Source of the DNA: an uncultured Opitutaceae bacterium
GTDB taxonomy: Bacteria; Verrucomicrobiota; Verrucomicrobiia; Opitutales; Opitutaceae
Length of the DNA: 64,000 bases
Reading direction: 5' to 3'
NCBI GenBank assembly: GCA_903862935.1
Contig: CAIOZY010000004.1
Coordinates: 1 to 64,000, forward strand
Shown here: positions 1 to 8,044 of the stretch, piece after piece
Position numbering within the stretch: position 1 is the first letter of the stretch
Layout of the letters: every line of letters starts with the position of its first letter
Program-made: the position numbers and the translations under genes
The notes under the pieces: generated by a model
Seen by the model: only the letters and a program-made list of their open reading frames with translations
Databases searched by the model: none
What the model was told of the DNA's origin: nothing

Positions 1-159
1 ACCCATCGCTTGGAACCAAGTCTGCATGAAATCCTTCAAGTCCTCAGCGTCACACCGTTCGAAAAAGTCCCTGTCGCAGAACTTTTTGCATCACGCCCTG
101 CCCAATTCGGTGAAGATGCTTTCACGGGGGATTTCCCTAACTTGTTCAACAACCGTTAA
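1..159 (+). CDS. IS4-type transposase, C-terminal end (partial)
   Basis: The frame is open from base 1 to a TAA at 157-159 and encodes 52 residues ending in FPNLFNNR. The stretch SLHEILQVLSVTPFEKVPV resembles the C-terminus of IS4-family DDE transposases, which often carry a LHxILxxLSxTxFEK-like segment and end in NLF or LSLF. The rest of the gene lies outside the window, so catalytic residues cannot be checked. It was too short for the ORF track. The assignment rests on remembered family similarity of a short tail, so an unrelated protein remains possible. Confidence 0.6.
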   Translation, partial: THRLEPSLHEILQVLSVTPFEKVPVAELFASRPAQFGEDAFTGDFPNLFNNR

Positions 160-178
160 TTGATTCCGGACACTACTG
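160..178 (+). mobile_element. Probable right terminal repeat of the IS element
   Basis: Directly after the transposase stop comes ttgattccggacactactg, which looks like the outer end of an IS4-type element (complement begins cagtagtgtccgg). The matching left end lies outside the window, so the inverted repeat and target duplication cannot be confirmed. The next base is the ATG of the following gene, so the element seems to end exactly at that start codon. Confidence 0.4.
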
Positions 179-2365
179 ATGCATACTAACTCCACAAGCC
201 AGTCCCGTCGGGTCGGCCTGCGCGCGTTCCTCAGCGCCCAGGCGGTGCCAGCTGTTCTCCTCTTCGCCGCGCTCGCCTTCCCAAGTCATGCAGTTGCCAA
301 CCCTTTTGCGGCAACAACACTGAGCCCTTCCAGCCAGACGGCCGTCGTGGGCACGCCTTGCAGCGTCGACATCGTTCTCGCCGTTCCCGCCGGCGGCTAC
401 GTGGCATACGGGATAGATGCGACGGTCAACTTCGACCCCTCATTGCTGCAGGTCGCTTCGGTGACCCCAGGCGGTTCGTCCCCGTTTACCAATGTGGGCA
501 CCAATACGGTCGACAACACCAACGGCTCAGTCCGGTTTGCGGCAACAGGTAGCAACGTTTCCAATGCGACCTTCGCTGTTGCAACGATCGTCTTCCAGCC
601 GGTTGCAGCAGGGACCTCAGCCCTCCACCTCCATGCTGTGAATGAGGATATCGCCGGCTATGGGCCCTATGGGGTCGACGGCTCTGCGGTCGGCGGCTCC
701 ATAACGATCAAGGCTTCGGCACCGCTGTTCTTTGCGGATTCGCTCACCGGACCGAGCAGCCCGAACCTCAACCCGGCGCTCCCCACGACGAAGTATGGCT
801 ACACCACCTCGGGTCTGAAACGGATCCAGAGCGATAGCGCGACGGACCGCCCCATGGTGACAACGGGGTCGAGCGCCTACCTGGGTGCGAGCAACTTTGT
901 CGCCGAACTCACCGTGACGGTGACAAACGACGACCTCCTGTTCTTCGGCGTGGGCCAGGGCGACACGGACGCGGGCTACGACAACGAACCGTCCCATGCC
1001 TTCTATTTCCGCGTCCATAACAACTTCCAGAACTACTACGGGATCCAGGCCGACGTGAGGAGTTCCAGCAGCCCCTCGGACAGCGGCTACCAGGCGATCA
1101 ACGAAATTGGCCAGTATCAGGCCGGTTCGACGATCAACCTGCGCATCATGCGCATCGGAGACAGTGTCACGATGTCCGTCGTGGGCGGCGGCAGCGTCAC
1201 CTACAGCCTATCGCAATACAGCGACGCCCTCGGCCTGACCGACTCGAACACCCTTGTGTTCTTCGGCAACACCAACGTCGGCTCGGTCTTCTCGAGCCTG
1301 AAGATCTACCCGATGCCGGCTCCGGTCGTCGCAAGCGAGACCGTGAACGCCGGCTACGGCTCGGCATTCAGCTACCAGATTTCCGCCACCAATTCGCCGA
1401 CAGGCTACGCCGCCACCGGACTGCCCTCCGGATTGAGCGTCAACACCTCCACCGGCGCGATCTCCGGCACGCTGCCCGGCACCCTGGGCACCGCCGTGAT
1501 CGGCCTCTCGGCGACAAACCTCGGCGGCACGGGCACGGGCACGCTCACCCTCAACATTGTCGATCTGACTCCGCCGGTCATAACGGCGCCCGCGAACATC
1601 ACCGCGGAGGCGACGGGACCAGGCGGTGCGGCCGTGACGTTTGCCGCAAGCGCCAACGATGCCATCAGCGGCTCTGTGCCGGTCACAGCTAATCCGGCCT
1701 CGGGCAGCACCTTCCCGCTCGGCTACACGGTCGACATGCTGACCGCGGTCGACGCCGCAGGAAACCAGGCGACCGCTAGCTTCAGCGTCACCGTGCAGGA
1801 CACCACGCCGCCGACGATCGCTGCGCCCGCGAATATCACCGCCGAGGCGACGAGCGCGAGCGGTGTCGTCGTCAGCTTCGCCGCAACCGCTAACGATCTC
1901 GTCGACGGCCCCGTCGCCGTGAACGCGAGCCCGGCTTCGGGGAGCACCTTCCCGCTCGGCACCACAGCGGTCATACTGACCGCGGCCGATGCGCACGGCA
2001 ACACGGCGACCGGGACATTCAACGTGACCGTGCGGGATACCACGCCGCCCAAGATCACGAGCGTCACGCCCTCGATCGCCTCGATCTGGCCGCCGAACAA
2101 GAAGATGGTGGCCGTTTCCCTCAAGGCCATCGTCAGCGATTCGGTGGGGGTCGCCTCGCTGAAGATTATCTCGGTTTCGACCAACGAGCCCGACGGGAAT
2201 GTTCAGTGGCAGATCACCGGCCCGCTCACGGTCAACCTGCTCGCCGACCGTCTCGGCACCGGCACCGGCCGCATCTACACGATCACCGTCGAGGCGCGGG
2301 ACGCCGCCGGCAATGTGAGCACGAAGACGTGCACCGTGACCGTGCCGCACGACCAGGGTAAATAG
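179..2365 (+). CDS. Secreted multidomain protein with cohesin-like, He_PIG and HYR domains
   Basis: 728 residues. A signal peptide covers about residues 1-40 and ends in SHAVAN. Residues 45-180 look like a cohesin-type beta-sandwich (VAYGIDATVNFDPSLLQV). Residues 181-380 resemble a lectin-like or concanavalin-type module. A putative Ig (He_PIG) domain follows at 380-460 (LPSGLSVNTSTGAISGTLPG). Two HYR domains start with TPPVITAPANIT (461) and TPPTIAAPANIT (540), and a last Ig-like segment begins at 620 (TPPKITSV). These domains are typical of extracellular adhesive or scaffolding proteins. No catalytic motif is visible. The IS end directly upstream means its original promoter is probably gone; a strong terminator follows the stop. 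Confidence 0.8.
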   Translation: MHTNSTSQSRRVGLRAFLSAQAVPAVLLFAALAFPSHAVANPFAATTLSPSSQTAVVGTPCSVDIVLAVPAGGYVAYGIDATVNFDPSLLQVASVTPGGSSPFTNVGTNTVDNTNGSVRFAATGSNVSNATFAVATIVFQPVAAGTSALHLHAVNEDIAGYGPYGVDGSAVGGSITIKASAPLFFADSLTGPSSPNLNPALPTTKYGYTTSGLKRIQSDSATDRPMVTTGSSAYLGASNFVAELTVTVTNDDLLFFGVGQGDTDAGYDNEPSHAFYFRVHNNFQNYYGIQADVRSSSSPSDSGYQAINEIGQYQAGSTINLRIMRIGDSVTMSVVGGGSVTYSLSQYSDALGLTDSNTLVFFGNTNVGSVFSSLKIYPMPAPVVASETVNAGYGSAFSYQISATNSPTGYAATGLPSGLSVNTSTGAISGTLPGTLGTAVIGLSATNLGGTGTGTLTLNIVDLTPPVITAPANITAEATGPGGAAVTFAASANDAISGSVPVTANPASGSTFPLGYTVDMLTAVDAAGNQATASFSVTVQDTTPPTIAAPANITAEATSASGVVVSFAATANDLVDGPVAVNASPASGSTFPLGTTAVILTAADAHGNTATGTFNVTVRDTTPPKITSVTPSIASIWPPNKKMVAVSLKAIVSDSVGVASLKIISVSTNEPDGNVQWQITGPLTVNLLADRLGTGTGRIYTITVEARDAAGNVSTKTCTVTVPHDQGK

Positions 2366-2391
2366 CGCGTCCTGGAGGTTCCCTTCTTCGA

Positions 2392-2423
2392 GGAGCCCGC
2401 CCTTCCGGCGGGCTCCTTTTTTT
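2392..2423 (+). terminator. Rho-independent terminator
   Basis: A perfect 10-bp stem (ggagcccgcc / ggcgggctcc) with loop cttcc is followed by seven T. It lies 27 bases after the stop of the secreted HYR protein. Confidence 0.92.
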
Positions 2424-2492
2424 GGGGCGTCCGGGCGCACTCCCCGGGGCGAAGTCCAGGCCCGGCGGCCTCTCCCGAGCCGGGTTGGCCCC

Positions 2493-3125
2493 TTGGGACC
2501 ACCCAAACAGGCCCGAGGGCATGACTCCGTGCTTGTTAGGGCCCGATTCCGGAGCCTTAGTTGGAGCGTGATCCTGCCTTCGCCCGCAATCCTTGGCTAC
2601 GGCTTCGGCCTCTCGGAGCTGATGCTGTTCATCCTCAAGCGGAGCAAGGCCGACGAGGCCCCCGTGGACCGGGGCTCACTCAGGATCCTTTGGATCACCA
2701 TCCTCCTGAGCATCGCCGCGTCGGGGACCATTGCGGTCGTGCTTCCGTCCTACCGGCTTCCCGTCACGGTCTACCCGTACGGCGTCGCGCTCTTCGCCGC
2801 CGGCCTCGCGCTGAGGTGGTACGCAATCATCTACCTCGGGCGATTCTTCACGGTCAATGTGTCCATTCAGGACGGCCACAGGGTCGTCGACTCGGGTCCG
2901 TACCGCCACATCCGGCACCCCTCCTACGCGGGGGTCCTCCTAGCCTTAATCGGCTACGGCCTTTGCCAGCGCAACGGGATCGCCTTGGCGGTGTTGATGG
3001 TCCCCATCACGGGCGCGTTCTTGAACCGGATCAGGATTGAGGAGGCCGTCCTGGCCGAATTCCTCAAGGAGCCGTACGAGGCCTACCGAAGCCGCACGAA
3101 GCGCCTCGTTCCGTTCCTCTACTAG
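2493..3125 (+). CDS. Isoprenylcysteine carboxyl methyltransferase family membrane protein
   Basis: 210 residues in the longest frame. The C-terminal half carries the ICMT/phospholipid-methyltransferase signature: GPYRHIRHPSYAGVLL followed by E-A-V-L near the end and a terminal YEAYRSRTKRLVPFLY. The RHP motif and the following Glu form the S-adenosylmethionine pocket in this family. Hydrophobic segments lie near residues 67-85, 95-112, 145-160 and 163-180, so it is an inner-membrane protein. The first 25-30 residues (MGPPKQARGHDS...) do not look like family sequence, so the start may be a GTG further in. The substrate is unknown; bacterial members need not act on prenylated proteins. Confidence 0.75.
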   Translation: MGPPKQARGHDSVLVRARFRSLSWSVILPSPAILGYGFGLSELMLFILKRSKADEAPVDRGSLRILWITILLSIAASGTIAVVLPSYRLPVTVYPYGVALFAAGLALRWYAIIYLGRFFTVNVSIQDGHRVVDSGPYRHIRHPSYAGVLLALIGYGLCQRNGIALAVLMVPITGAFLNRIRIEEAVLAEFLKEPYEAYRSRTKRLVPFLY

Positions 3126-3212
3126 CCGGTTGCGGTCCTGAAAAGCCGCCCAGGACGGCGCCCGGACCGGGGCCGTTGACTCGCTCCGGGGGCCGCCCAT
3201 TCTCGGCTGAGC

Positions 3213-5324
3213 GTGAATCGCTCCCTCCTGCTCCGGCTAGTCCTGTGCCTGTTGTGCTGCCCGCTGACGGTTCGGCCGGTCACGGTGGAGGAGAGCGCTT
3301 CCGAGCGCTCCCTGCCCGGAGCGTTTCCGGTTGTGGCGCGCCCCCCCGCGGTGCCCGGGAGCTACGAGGCCCTCCTTGTCGCCCAATTGGAGCCGTACCA
3401 CCCGGCCCAGTCCGTATCCGGCGTTATCCGACTCTGGGGCCACGGCAGTTCGAAAATTCCCTTCATGAAGCGGATCGTGGACACCTGGGAGCAGGGTTTC
3501 CGGCGGTTTCAGCCCGGAGTCTCGATCGAGTATGACATGCACGGTACCTCATCGGCGATCCCCGTGCTTGCCGCCGGACTGGCGGATGCCTCGATCCTCG
3601 GGGAGGAGATCGATCCCCTGGCGGTCGTCGCGTTCGAGAAGGTCCGGCATTATGCCCCGACCGTGATCGAGATCGCGACCGGGAGCATGGACGTGCGCAA
3701 TTTCGACTACGCCCAGATGTTCTTTGTCCACCGGGACAACCCCCTGACCGGCCTCACCCTGGCGCAATTGGACGGGATCTTCGGCGCCGAGCACCGGCGC
3801 GGTCCAAAAAACCTCAGGACGTGGGGGGACGTCGGTCTGACCGGGGACTGGGCAAGCCGGCCGATCACGCCGTACGGGTGGTTCGCCGACGACAGCTTCG
3901 GGCTCTACCTCCAGCAGGCGCTCCTCGCCGGAAGCCACCGGTGGAACGAGTCGCTTCGGCAGTTCGCGCACATCTACCGCAAGGACGGGCGCATCTACGA
4001 CCACGGCCAGCAGATCCTCGACGCGCTCTCGAAGGACCGCTACGGGATCGCGGTCTCGAACATCCGGTACCGCACGCCCGAGGTGAAGCCTCTGGCCCTT
4101 GCAGAGGCTGAGGGGAAGCCGTTTGTCGAGGCGACGAAGAAAAGCCTGATCGAGGGGACCTACCCCCTGGCGAGGTACATTCCCATCGTGGTGGACCGGC
4201 CGCCGGGCATGCCCCTGGATCCCAAGGTTCGGGAGTTCATCCATTATATCCTGAGCCGGGAGGGTCAGGAGGACGTCAACCGCGACGGCGGCTACCTGCC
4301 CCTGGCCCCGGAGGCAATCGCCGAGCAGCTGCGGCTGCTCGAGTATGCGCCCGTCGCCGCAACCTCGGCCCCGGGGTGTCCGTGCAAGGCCGTGCCCGGA
4401 GCCATCCGCATCGGGGGCGATCCGCAGATGTCGGGGGTCGTGAAGGCCTGGGTTGACGGATACCGCAAGGGTCATCCTGGGGCCTCCTTTGACGTTTCCC
4501 TGTGCGGGACGGACAACGCGATGCCCGGGCTTTACCTCGGGACCTCTGACCTCGGGCTCTTCGGCCGGGAGATCAACGTGACCGACCATGACGGGTTCGC
4601 GCATGTGCTCCAGTACGAGCCGTTCGGGCTGGAGCTGATGACCGGGAGTCTGGATCTCCCGGGAAAGTCGTGCGCCCTGGCGGTCTTCGTGAATGAGCGT
4701 AACCCGCTCACCCGGCTGACCCTGGCGGAACTCGATGCGGTCTTCGGAGCGGAGCGGCGCAGGGGGCACTCCGACATGGAAACCTGGGGCGGGCTGGGGC
4801 TTCAGGGAGCATGGGCGGCGGCGCCGATCAACCGGTACTGCTTCGACCTGGAGACGGGAACGGGGCGTTTCTTCGCCCATTCGGTTCTCAAAGACAGCCT
4901 GAAACTCAAGTGGTCGCGGACCCTGGAGTTCAGGGACATCCCGCTCCCCGACGGCTCCGTGGACGAGGCGGGGCGGAGGATCGCCCTTGCCCTCGCCGGG
5001 GACCCCTACGGGATCGCGATCGGCGACCTGCGCAACGCCCGGCCCGGGATCAAGGTCATTGCCATCGCAGAGCGCGAGGAAGGTCCCTATCTGGTCCCCA
5101 CCCGCAACAGTGTCGCTGAGCACAGCTATCCCCTGGCTCGGACTACCTATGTCTACCTCAACCGCCCGCCAGGAAAGCCCGTGGAGCCAAGAATCAGGGA
5201 TTTTCTAAACTATGTCCTCGGGCCCGAGGGCCGTGCGGCGGTGGAGTCGGACGGGGGATTCCTTCCCCTCACCGAGGCACGGGCGGCGGAGCAGGCAGGA
5301 AAACTAGGGCGCGCAACGCCCTAG
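3213..5324 (+). CDS. Tandem PstS-like phosphate-binding protein (two fused domains)
   Basis: 703 residues from a GTG start with a short hydrophobic signal (LLLRLVLCLLCCPL). Two PBP-like (PstS superfamily) domains lie at about 70-345 and 395-695. Both contain LDxxFGAExRRG, TWGxxGLxGxWAxxPI, YPLAR, RPPGxP and EGxxxVxxDGGxLPL, so the protein arose by internal duplication. PstS-like proteins bind phosphate or related anions in the periplasm. No pstC, pstA or pstB gene is nearby. With the olsBA pair and another PstS-like gene downstream, it probably belongs to a phosphate-limitation response. It might equally serve as a surface phosphate-binding protein. Confidence 0.8.
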   Translation: MNRSLLLRLVLCLLCCPLTVRPVTVEESASERSLPGAFPVVARPPAVPGSYEALLVAQLEPYHPAQSVSGVIRLWGHGSSKIPFMKRIVDTWEQGFRRFQPGVSIEYDMHGTSSAIPVLAAGLADASILGEEIDPLAVVAFEKVRHYAPTVIEIATGSMDVRNFDYAQMFFVHRDNPLTGLTLAQLDGIFGAEHRRGPKNLRTWGDVGLTGDWASRPITPYGWFADDSFGLYLQQALLAGSHRWNESLRQFAHIYRKDGRIYDHGQQILDALSKDRYGIAVSNIRYRTPEVKPLALAEAEGKPFVEATKKSLIEGTYPLARYIPIVVDRPPGMPLDPKVREFIHYILSREGQEDVNRDGGYLPLAPEAIAEQLRLLEYAPVAATSAPGCPCKAVPGAIRIGGDPQMSGVVKAWVDGYRKGHPGASFDVSLCGTDNAMPGLYLGTSDLGLFGREINVTDHDGFAHVLQYEPFGLELMTGSLDLPGKSCALAVFVNERNPLTRLTLAELDAVFGAERRRGHSDMETWGGLGLQGAWAAAPINRYCFDLETGTGRFFAHSVLKDSLKLKWSRTLEFRDIPLPDGSVDEAGRRIALALAGDPYGIAIGDLRNARPGIKVIAIAEREEGPYLVPTRNSVAEHSYPLARTTYVYLNRPPGKPVEPRIRDFLNYVLGPEGRAAVESDGGFLPLTEARAAEQAGKLGRATP

Positions 5325-5350
5325 GGCTCCGCGCATCAGGGCCGGAGCCC
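5304..5350 (+). terminator. Two adjacent hairpins at the end of the tandem PstS-like gene
   Basis: ctagggc/gccctag (5304-5310 with 5318-5324) overlaps the stop codon, and gggctccg/cggagccc (5324-5331 with 5343-5350) follows. Neither has a T tract, so they may be 3'-end stabilisers or a factor-dependent terminator. The two stems share base 5324 and compete with each other at that point. Confidence 0.4.
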
Positions 5351-5425
5351 CCGCGCGCTCCAATGAGCCAAAAACGTCACCGAACCGCAACCGCATCGGC
5401 ATAGGCGTTTGGCAGGGTTGAGGGT

Positions 5426-6199
5426 GTGAATTCTACCGTCGAATGTCCGGCCCGGGAGGCCATCGCCCTGCCTGTCAGCGTCTCCGATCGGTACTGCGTC
5501 CGGCTCGCCTGCGACGCCGAGGAAGTGCGCTCTGCCCAGCGGCTGCGCTTCGAGGTGTTCAACCTGGAGATGCAGGAAGGTCTCGAAGCTTCATACCGGA
5601 CGGGCTTGGACCAGGATCTGCTCGATCAAGTCTGCGATCACATCCTCGTCTATCATTCGGCATCCGGAGAATTGGCCGGAACCTACCGCATCCAGAGCGG
5701 ATCGACAGCGGCTTCGGGCCGGGGATATTACTCGGAGCAGGAATTCGATTTCTCCGTGTTTGAGCCCCTGCGGGGTGAAATGATCGAGGTCGGGCGCGCC
5801 TGTGTGCACCAGAGGCACCGCAACCTGTCGGCGCTCGGTCTGCTGTGGAAGGGCATCGCCCTCTATGCCCAGGAGCGAGGGGGGCGCTATCTGATCGGCT
5901 GCAGCTCCCTGCCCACGGTGGATCCGAACGCCGGCTGGTCCGTTTACCAGAGTCTCTCCCAGAGGCATCTGTCGCACTCCGGGCGGCGCACCCGGCCGCT
6001 CCCCGGCTGGGAATGCGTTCCGGATAATCCCACGGGGATTCCTGTTCCGGTTCCGCGGCTGATGCAGGCCTATCTCGGGCTGGGTGCGGAAATCTGCGGC
6101 GCTCCTGCGCTGGATCGGCAATTCGGCACGATCGACTTCCTGACCCTGCTTGACCTGGAGTCGCTCCATCCGGCGGCGAGACGGCGCTTCTTTGGATGA
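5426..6199 (+). CDS. olsB: OlsB-like N-acyltransferase (ornithine lipid synthesis)
   Basis: 257 residues from a GTG start. It matches the GNAT/hemolysin-type family that includes OlsB, which transfers a 3-hydroxyacyl chain from acyl-ACP to the alpha-amino group of ornithine. Visible family segments are RLRFEVFNLE, DQVCDHILVYH, LAGTYRI, EVGRACVHQRHR and IGCSSLPTVDP. The stop overlaps the start of the PlsC-like gene (ATGA), matching the usual olsB-olsA order: OlsB makes lyso-ornithine lipid and OlsA acylates it. Ornithine lipids are phosphorus-free membrane lipids often made under phosphate limitation, which fits the PstS-like neighbours. The amino-acid specificity is inferred, not visible. Confidence 0.78.
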   Translation: MNSTVECPAREAIALPVSVSDRYCVRLACDAEEVRSAQRLRFEVFNLEMQEGLEASYRTGLDQDLLDQVCDHILVYHSASGELAGTYRIQSGSTAASGRGYYSEQEFDFSVFEPLRGEMIEVGRACVHQRHRNLSALGLLWKGIALYAQERGGRYLIGCSSLPTVDPNAGWSVYQSLSQRHLSHSGRRTRPLPGWECVPDNPTGIPVPVPRLMQAYLGLGAEICGAPALDRQFGTIDFLTLLDLESLHPAARRRFFG

Positions 6200-7008
6200 G
6201 TGTTCGGAATGCGGCCGCAGGACTCGGGAGGCCGGTCCGCACCGCAGTGCGCTCGGCCAGGCTCCTGGCTGCGGTGGTTCGGGCGGCAGGTGAGATCGCG
6301 ACCGGGTGCCGTGATTCCCGCGAAATAAACCACGCCGGGGCACGCAGAGCCCTGCGCGCCATGGGCGTTCAGCTGCAGGTTTGCGGGGACGTTCCACCGG
6401 ATGGCCTCATCGTCTGCAATCATCTCAGCTATCTTGACATCCTGGTGATCTCGGCCGCAGCCCCGGCCGTCTTCGTCTCGAAGAGCGAAGTGCGCTCGTG
6501 GCCGATCCTTGGCTGGATTGCCCGGCGCACCGGGACCATCTTTGTCGAACGCGGCCACTCCTGCGGCGCGGGCCGGACGGTGGAGGAGATCGAAGGAGCT
6601 CTGCGCGCGGGCAGGCGGGTCGTCCTTTTCCCGGAGGGGACCAGTTCCGGCGGCGAGACGGTCCTCCCGTTCAAGTCTTCGCTCCTGGAGCCGGGCAGAC
6701 AGGGCCCGATCAGCGCGGCGGCCCTGGCGTACTCCCTCGAACCCGGAGACGGTGATCCGGCGGAGGTCGTCTGCTATTGGAAGGACATGACACTCCTGCC
6801 CCACCTGATCCGGCTCCTCGGCAGGCGCAGCATCCGCGCAACGCTCGTCTTTGCCCGCTTGGACGGCTCGGATGCCGACCGCAAGAGCCTTGCCCGGCGG
6901 CTCCATTCACTCGTTCTAACCCTCAAGCAGACTGTGGATTGCAATCAGCAGCAAGCGGGGCGGGGGGTCGCCCCCGGCCATGGCCGAAGCAGGGGAAAAG
7001 CGCAATGA
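6196..7008 (+). CDS. olsA: OlsA/PlsC-like 1-acylglycerol-3-phosphate-type acyltransferase
   Basis: 270 residues, starting with an ATGA overlap on the olsB-like gene, so the two are translationally coupled. The acyltransferase block I motif NHLSYLD (H-x4-D) is near residue 75 and block III FPEGTSS near residue 148. The expected role is O-acylation of lyso-ornithine lipid at the inner membrane. A general PlsC role in phosphatidic acid synthesis is the alternative. The position directly behind an OlsB-like gene favours ornithine lipid. Confidence 0.78.
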   Translation: MSVRNAAAGLGRPVRTAVRSARLLAAVVRAAGEIATGCRDSREINHAGARRALRAMGVQLQVCGDVPPDGLIVCNHLSYLDILVISAAAPAVFVSKSEVRSWPILGWIARRTGTIFVERGHSCGAGRTVEEIEGALRAGRRVVLFPEGTSSGGETVLPFKSSLLEPGRQGPISAAALAYSLEPGDGDPAEVVCYWKDMTLLPHLIRLLGRRSIRATLVFARLDGSDADRKSLARRLHSLVLTLKQTVDCNQQQAGRGVAPGHGRSRGKAQ

Positions 7009-7053
7009 CTTGCGGGGCGCGGCCTGCCGGTCCAGCCTTGGGCTGAGTCGACC

Positions 7054-7920
7054 ATGAGCATGAGACTTTCCTTCGTCACAGGGCGGTTGATGGCCTGCTG
7101 GGGCGTTTTCAGCCTGATCGCCACGGCGGTGGCGGGTGAGCCCAGCCTCGCAATCAAGGGCTCGAACACCTTTGGCCACGATCTGGCGCCAGTGCTGATC
7201 CGGGAGTTTCGACAGGCCCATCCCGAGATCGGCGTCACGCTGGAGTCAAAGGGCAGCGGGTCGGGGTTCGCAGCGCTGCTGGCCGGCGACTGCGCTATCG
7301 CCAGTTCCTCCCGCCCGGCCAACGAGGATGAGTTGCGCCTGGCGCGTTCGCGCGGTGTCGCGCTCGCCGATCATCCTATAGGATACTACGGCGTGGCCGT
7401 AATCGTGAATGCGGGAAATCCAGTCGCGCGGCTGTCGGATGACCAGGTGCGGGACGTGTTCACAGGCGCCGCCACCGATTGGCGCATGATCGGAGGATCC
7501 CCGGGCGCCGTGCATCTTTACATCCTCAGCCCGGGGTTGGGCGAGTCGCTCGGATTCCAGGAACTTGCGATGGAGCGAAGGCCGTACGCGGCTTCCGCTC
7601 GGGCCTGTTCAAGCTATGTGGATGTGGTCGCCGCGGTGGCCAAGGACCCCGGGGGCATCGGTTACGCCGACATGACTCTCGGCAGCCGGTCAGGCGTGCG
7701 GATGGTGCGGATAAACGGAGTTCCCCCCAATGTCGTCACCGTCAACTCGGACGATTATCCGTACTCGAGGACGCTGCGGCTTTACACCGTCAAGGACCGG
7801 GAATCGCAGGCCGCGCGGGAGTTCATCAGCTTTGTGAAGTCGGACGCGGGACAGGCCGTGCTCAGCCGGATGGGTTTTGTCCGGCTGGAGGAATCGCGCC
7901 TGCCCTCGATGGGCTGGTGA
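7054..7920 (+). CDS. PstS-like phosphate-binding protein
   Basis: 288 residues with an N-terminal signal sequence ending near VAG. It shows the PBP-like/PstS pattern: LAIKGSNTFGHDLAP, a TLESKGSGSGFAALLAG segment that typically contacts the oxyanion, IASSSRPANEDE, LSDDQVRDVFTGAATDW, and a closing hinge DPGGIGYADMTLGS. It is a single-domain protein of normal length, unlike the double-domain relative upstream. It lies 45 bases after the olsA-like gene on the same strand and may be in the same transcript. No ABC permease or ATPase accompanies it. Confidence 0.82.
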   Translation: MSMRLSFVTGRLMACWGVFSLIATAVAGEPSLAIKGSNTFGHDLAPVLIREFRQAHPEIGVTLESKGSGSGFAALLAGDCAIASSSRPANEDELRLARSRGVALADHPIGYYGVAVIVNAGNPVARLSDDQVRDVFTGAATDWRMIGGSPGAVHLYILSPGLGESLGFQELAMERRPYAASARACSSYVDVVAAVAKDPGGIGYADMTLGSRSGVRMVRINGVPPNVVTVNSDDYPYSRTLRLYTVKDRESQAAREFISFVKSDAGQAVLSRMGFVRLEESRLPSMGW

Positions 7921-7985
7921 GCTGTTCCATGTAGCTCGCCCGCCCCGGAAGCGGGGCCCGGGGCAAGCCCGTATACCTGAGAGCA

Positions 7986-8044
7986 GGGGGCTGGGTTCGC
8001 TTCGCTTCGGGTTGGCGGCGGAAGCCGCCCCGGCCCCCTCTTTA
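7986..8044. terminator. Bidirectional terminator between convergent genes
   Basis: The outer arms gggggc (7986-7991) and gccccc (8033-8038) enclose a perfect inner hairpin ggcggc-ggaa-gccgcc (8014-8029). The sequence tcttt follows on the plus strand. It lies between the convergent PstS-like and TonB-domain genes. Confidence 0.55.

Noticed and set aside
1208-2506. 432-residue minus-strand ORF opposite the HYR protein
   Set aside because: It is an antisense shadow in GC-rich DNA: arginine/glycine-rich, without any family pattern, while the plus strand encodes clear domains.
5366-5400. Possible Pho box (cgtcaccgaaccgcaacc) before the olsB-like gene
   Set aside because: The two half-sites are weak matches at best and the organism's PhoB consensus is unknown, so it was not listed as a regulatory site.
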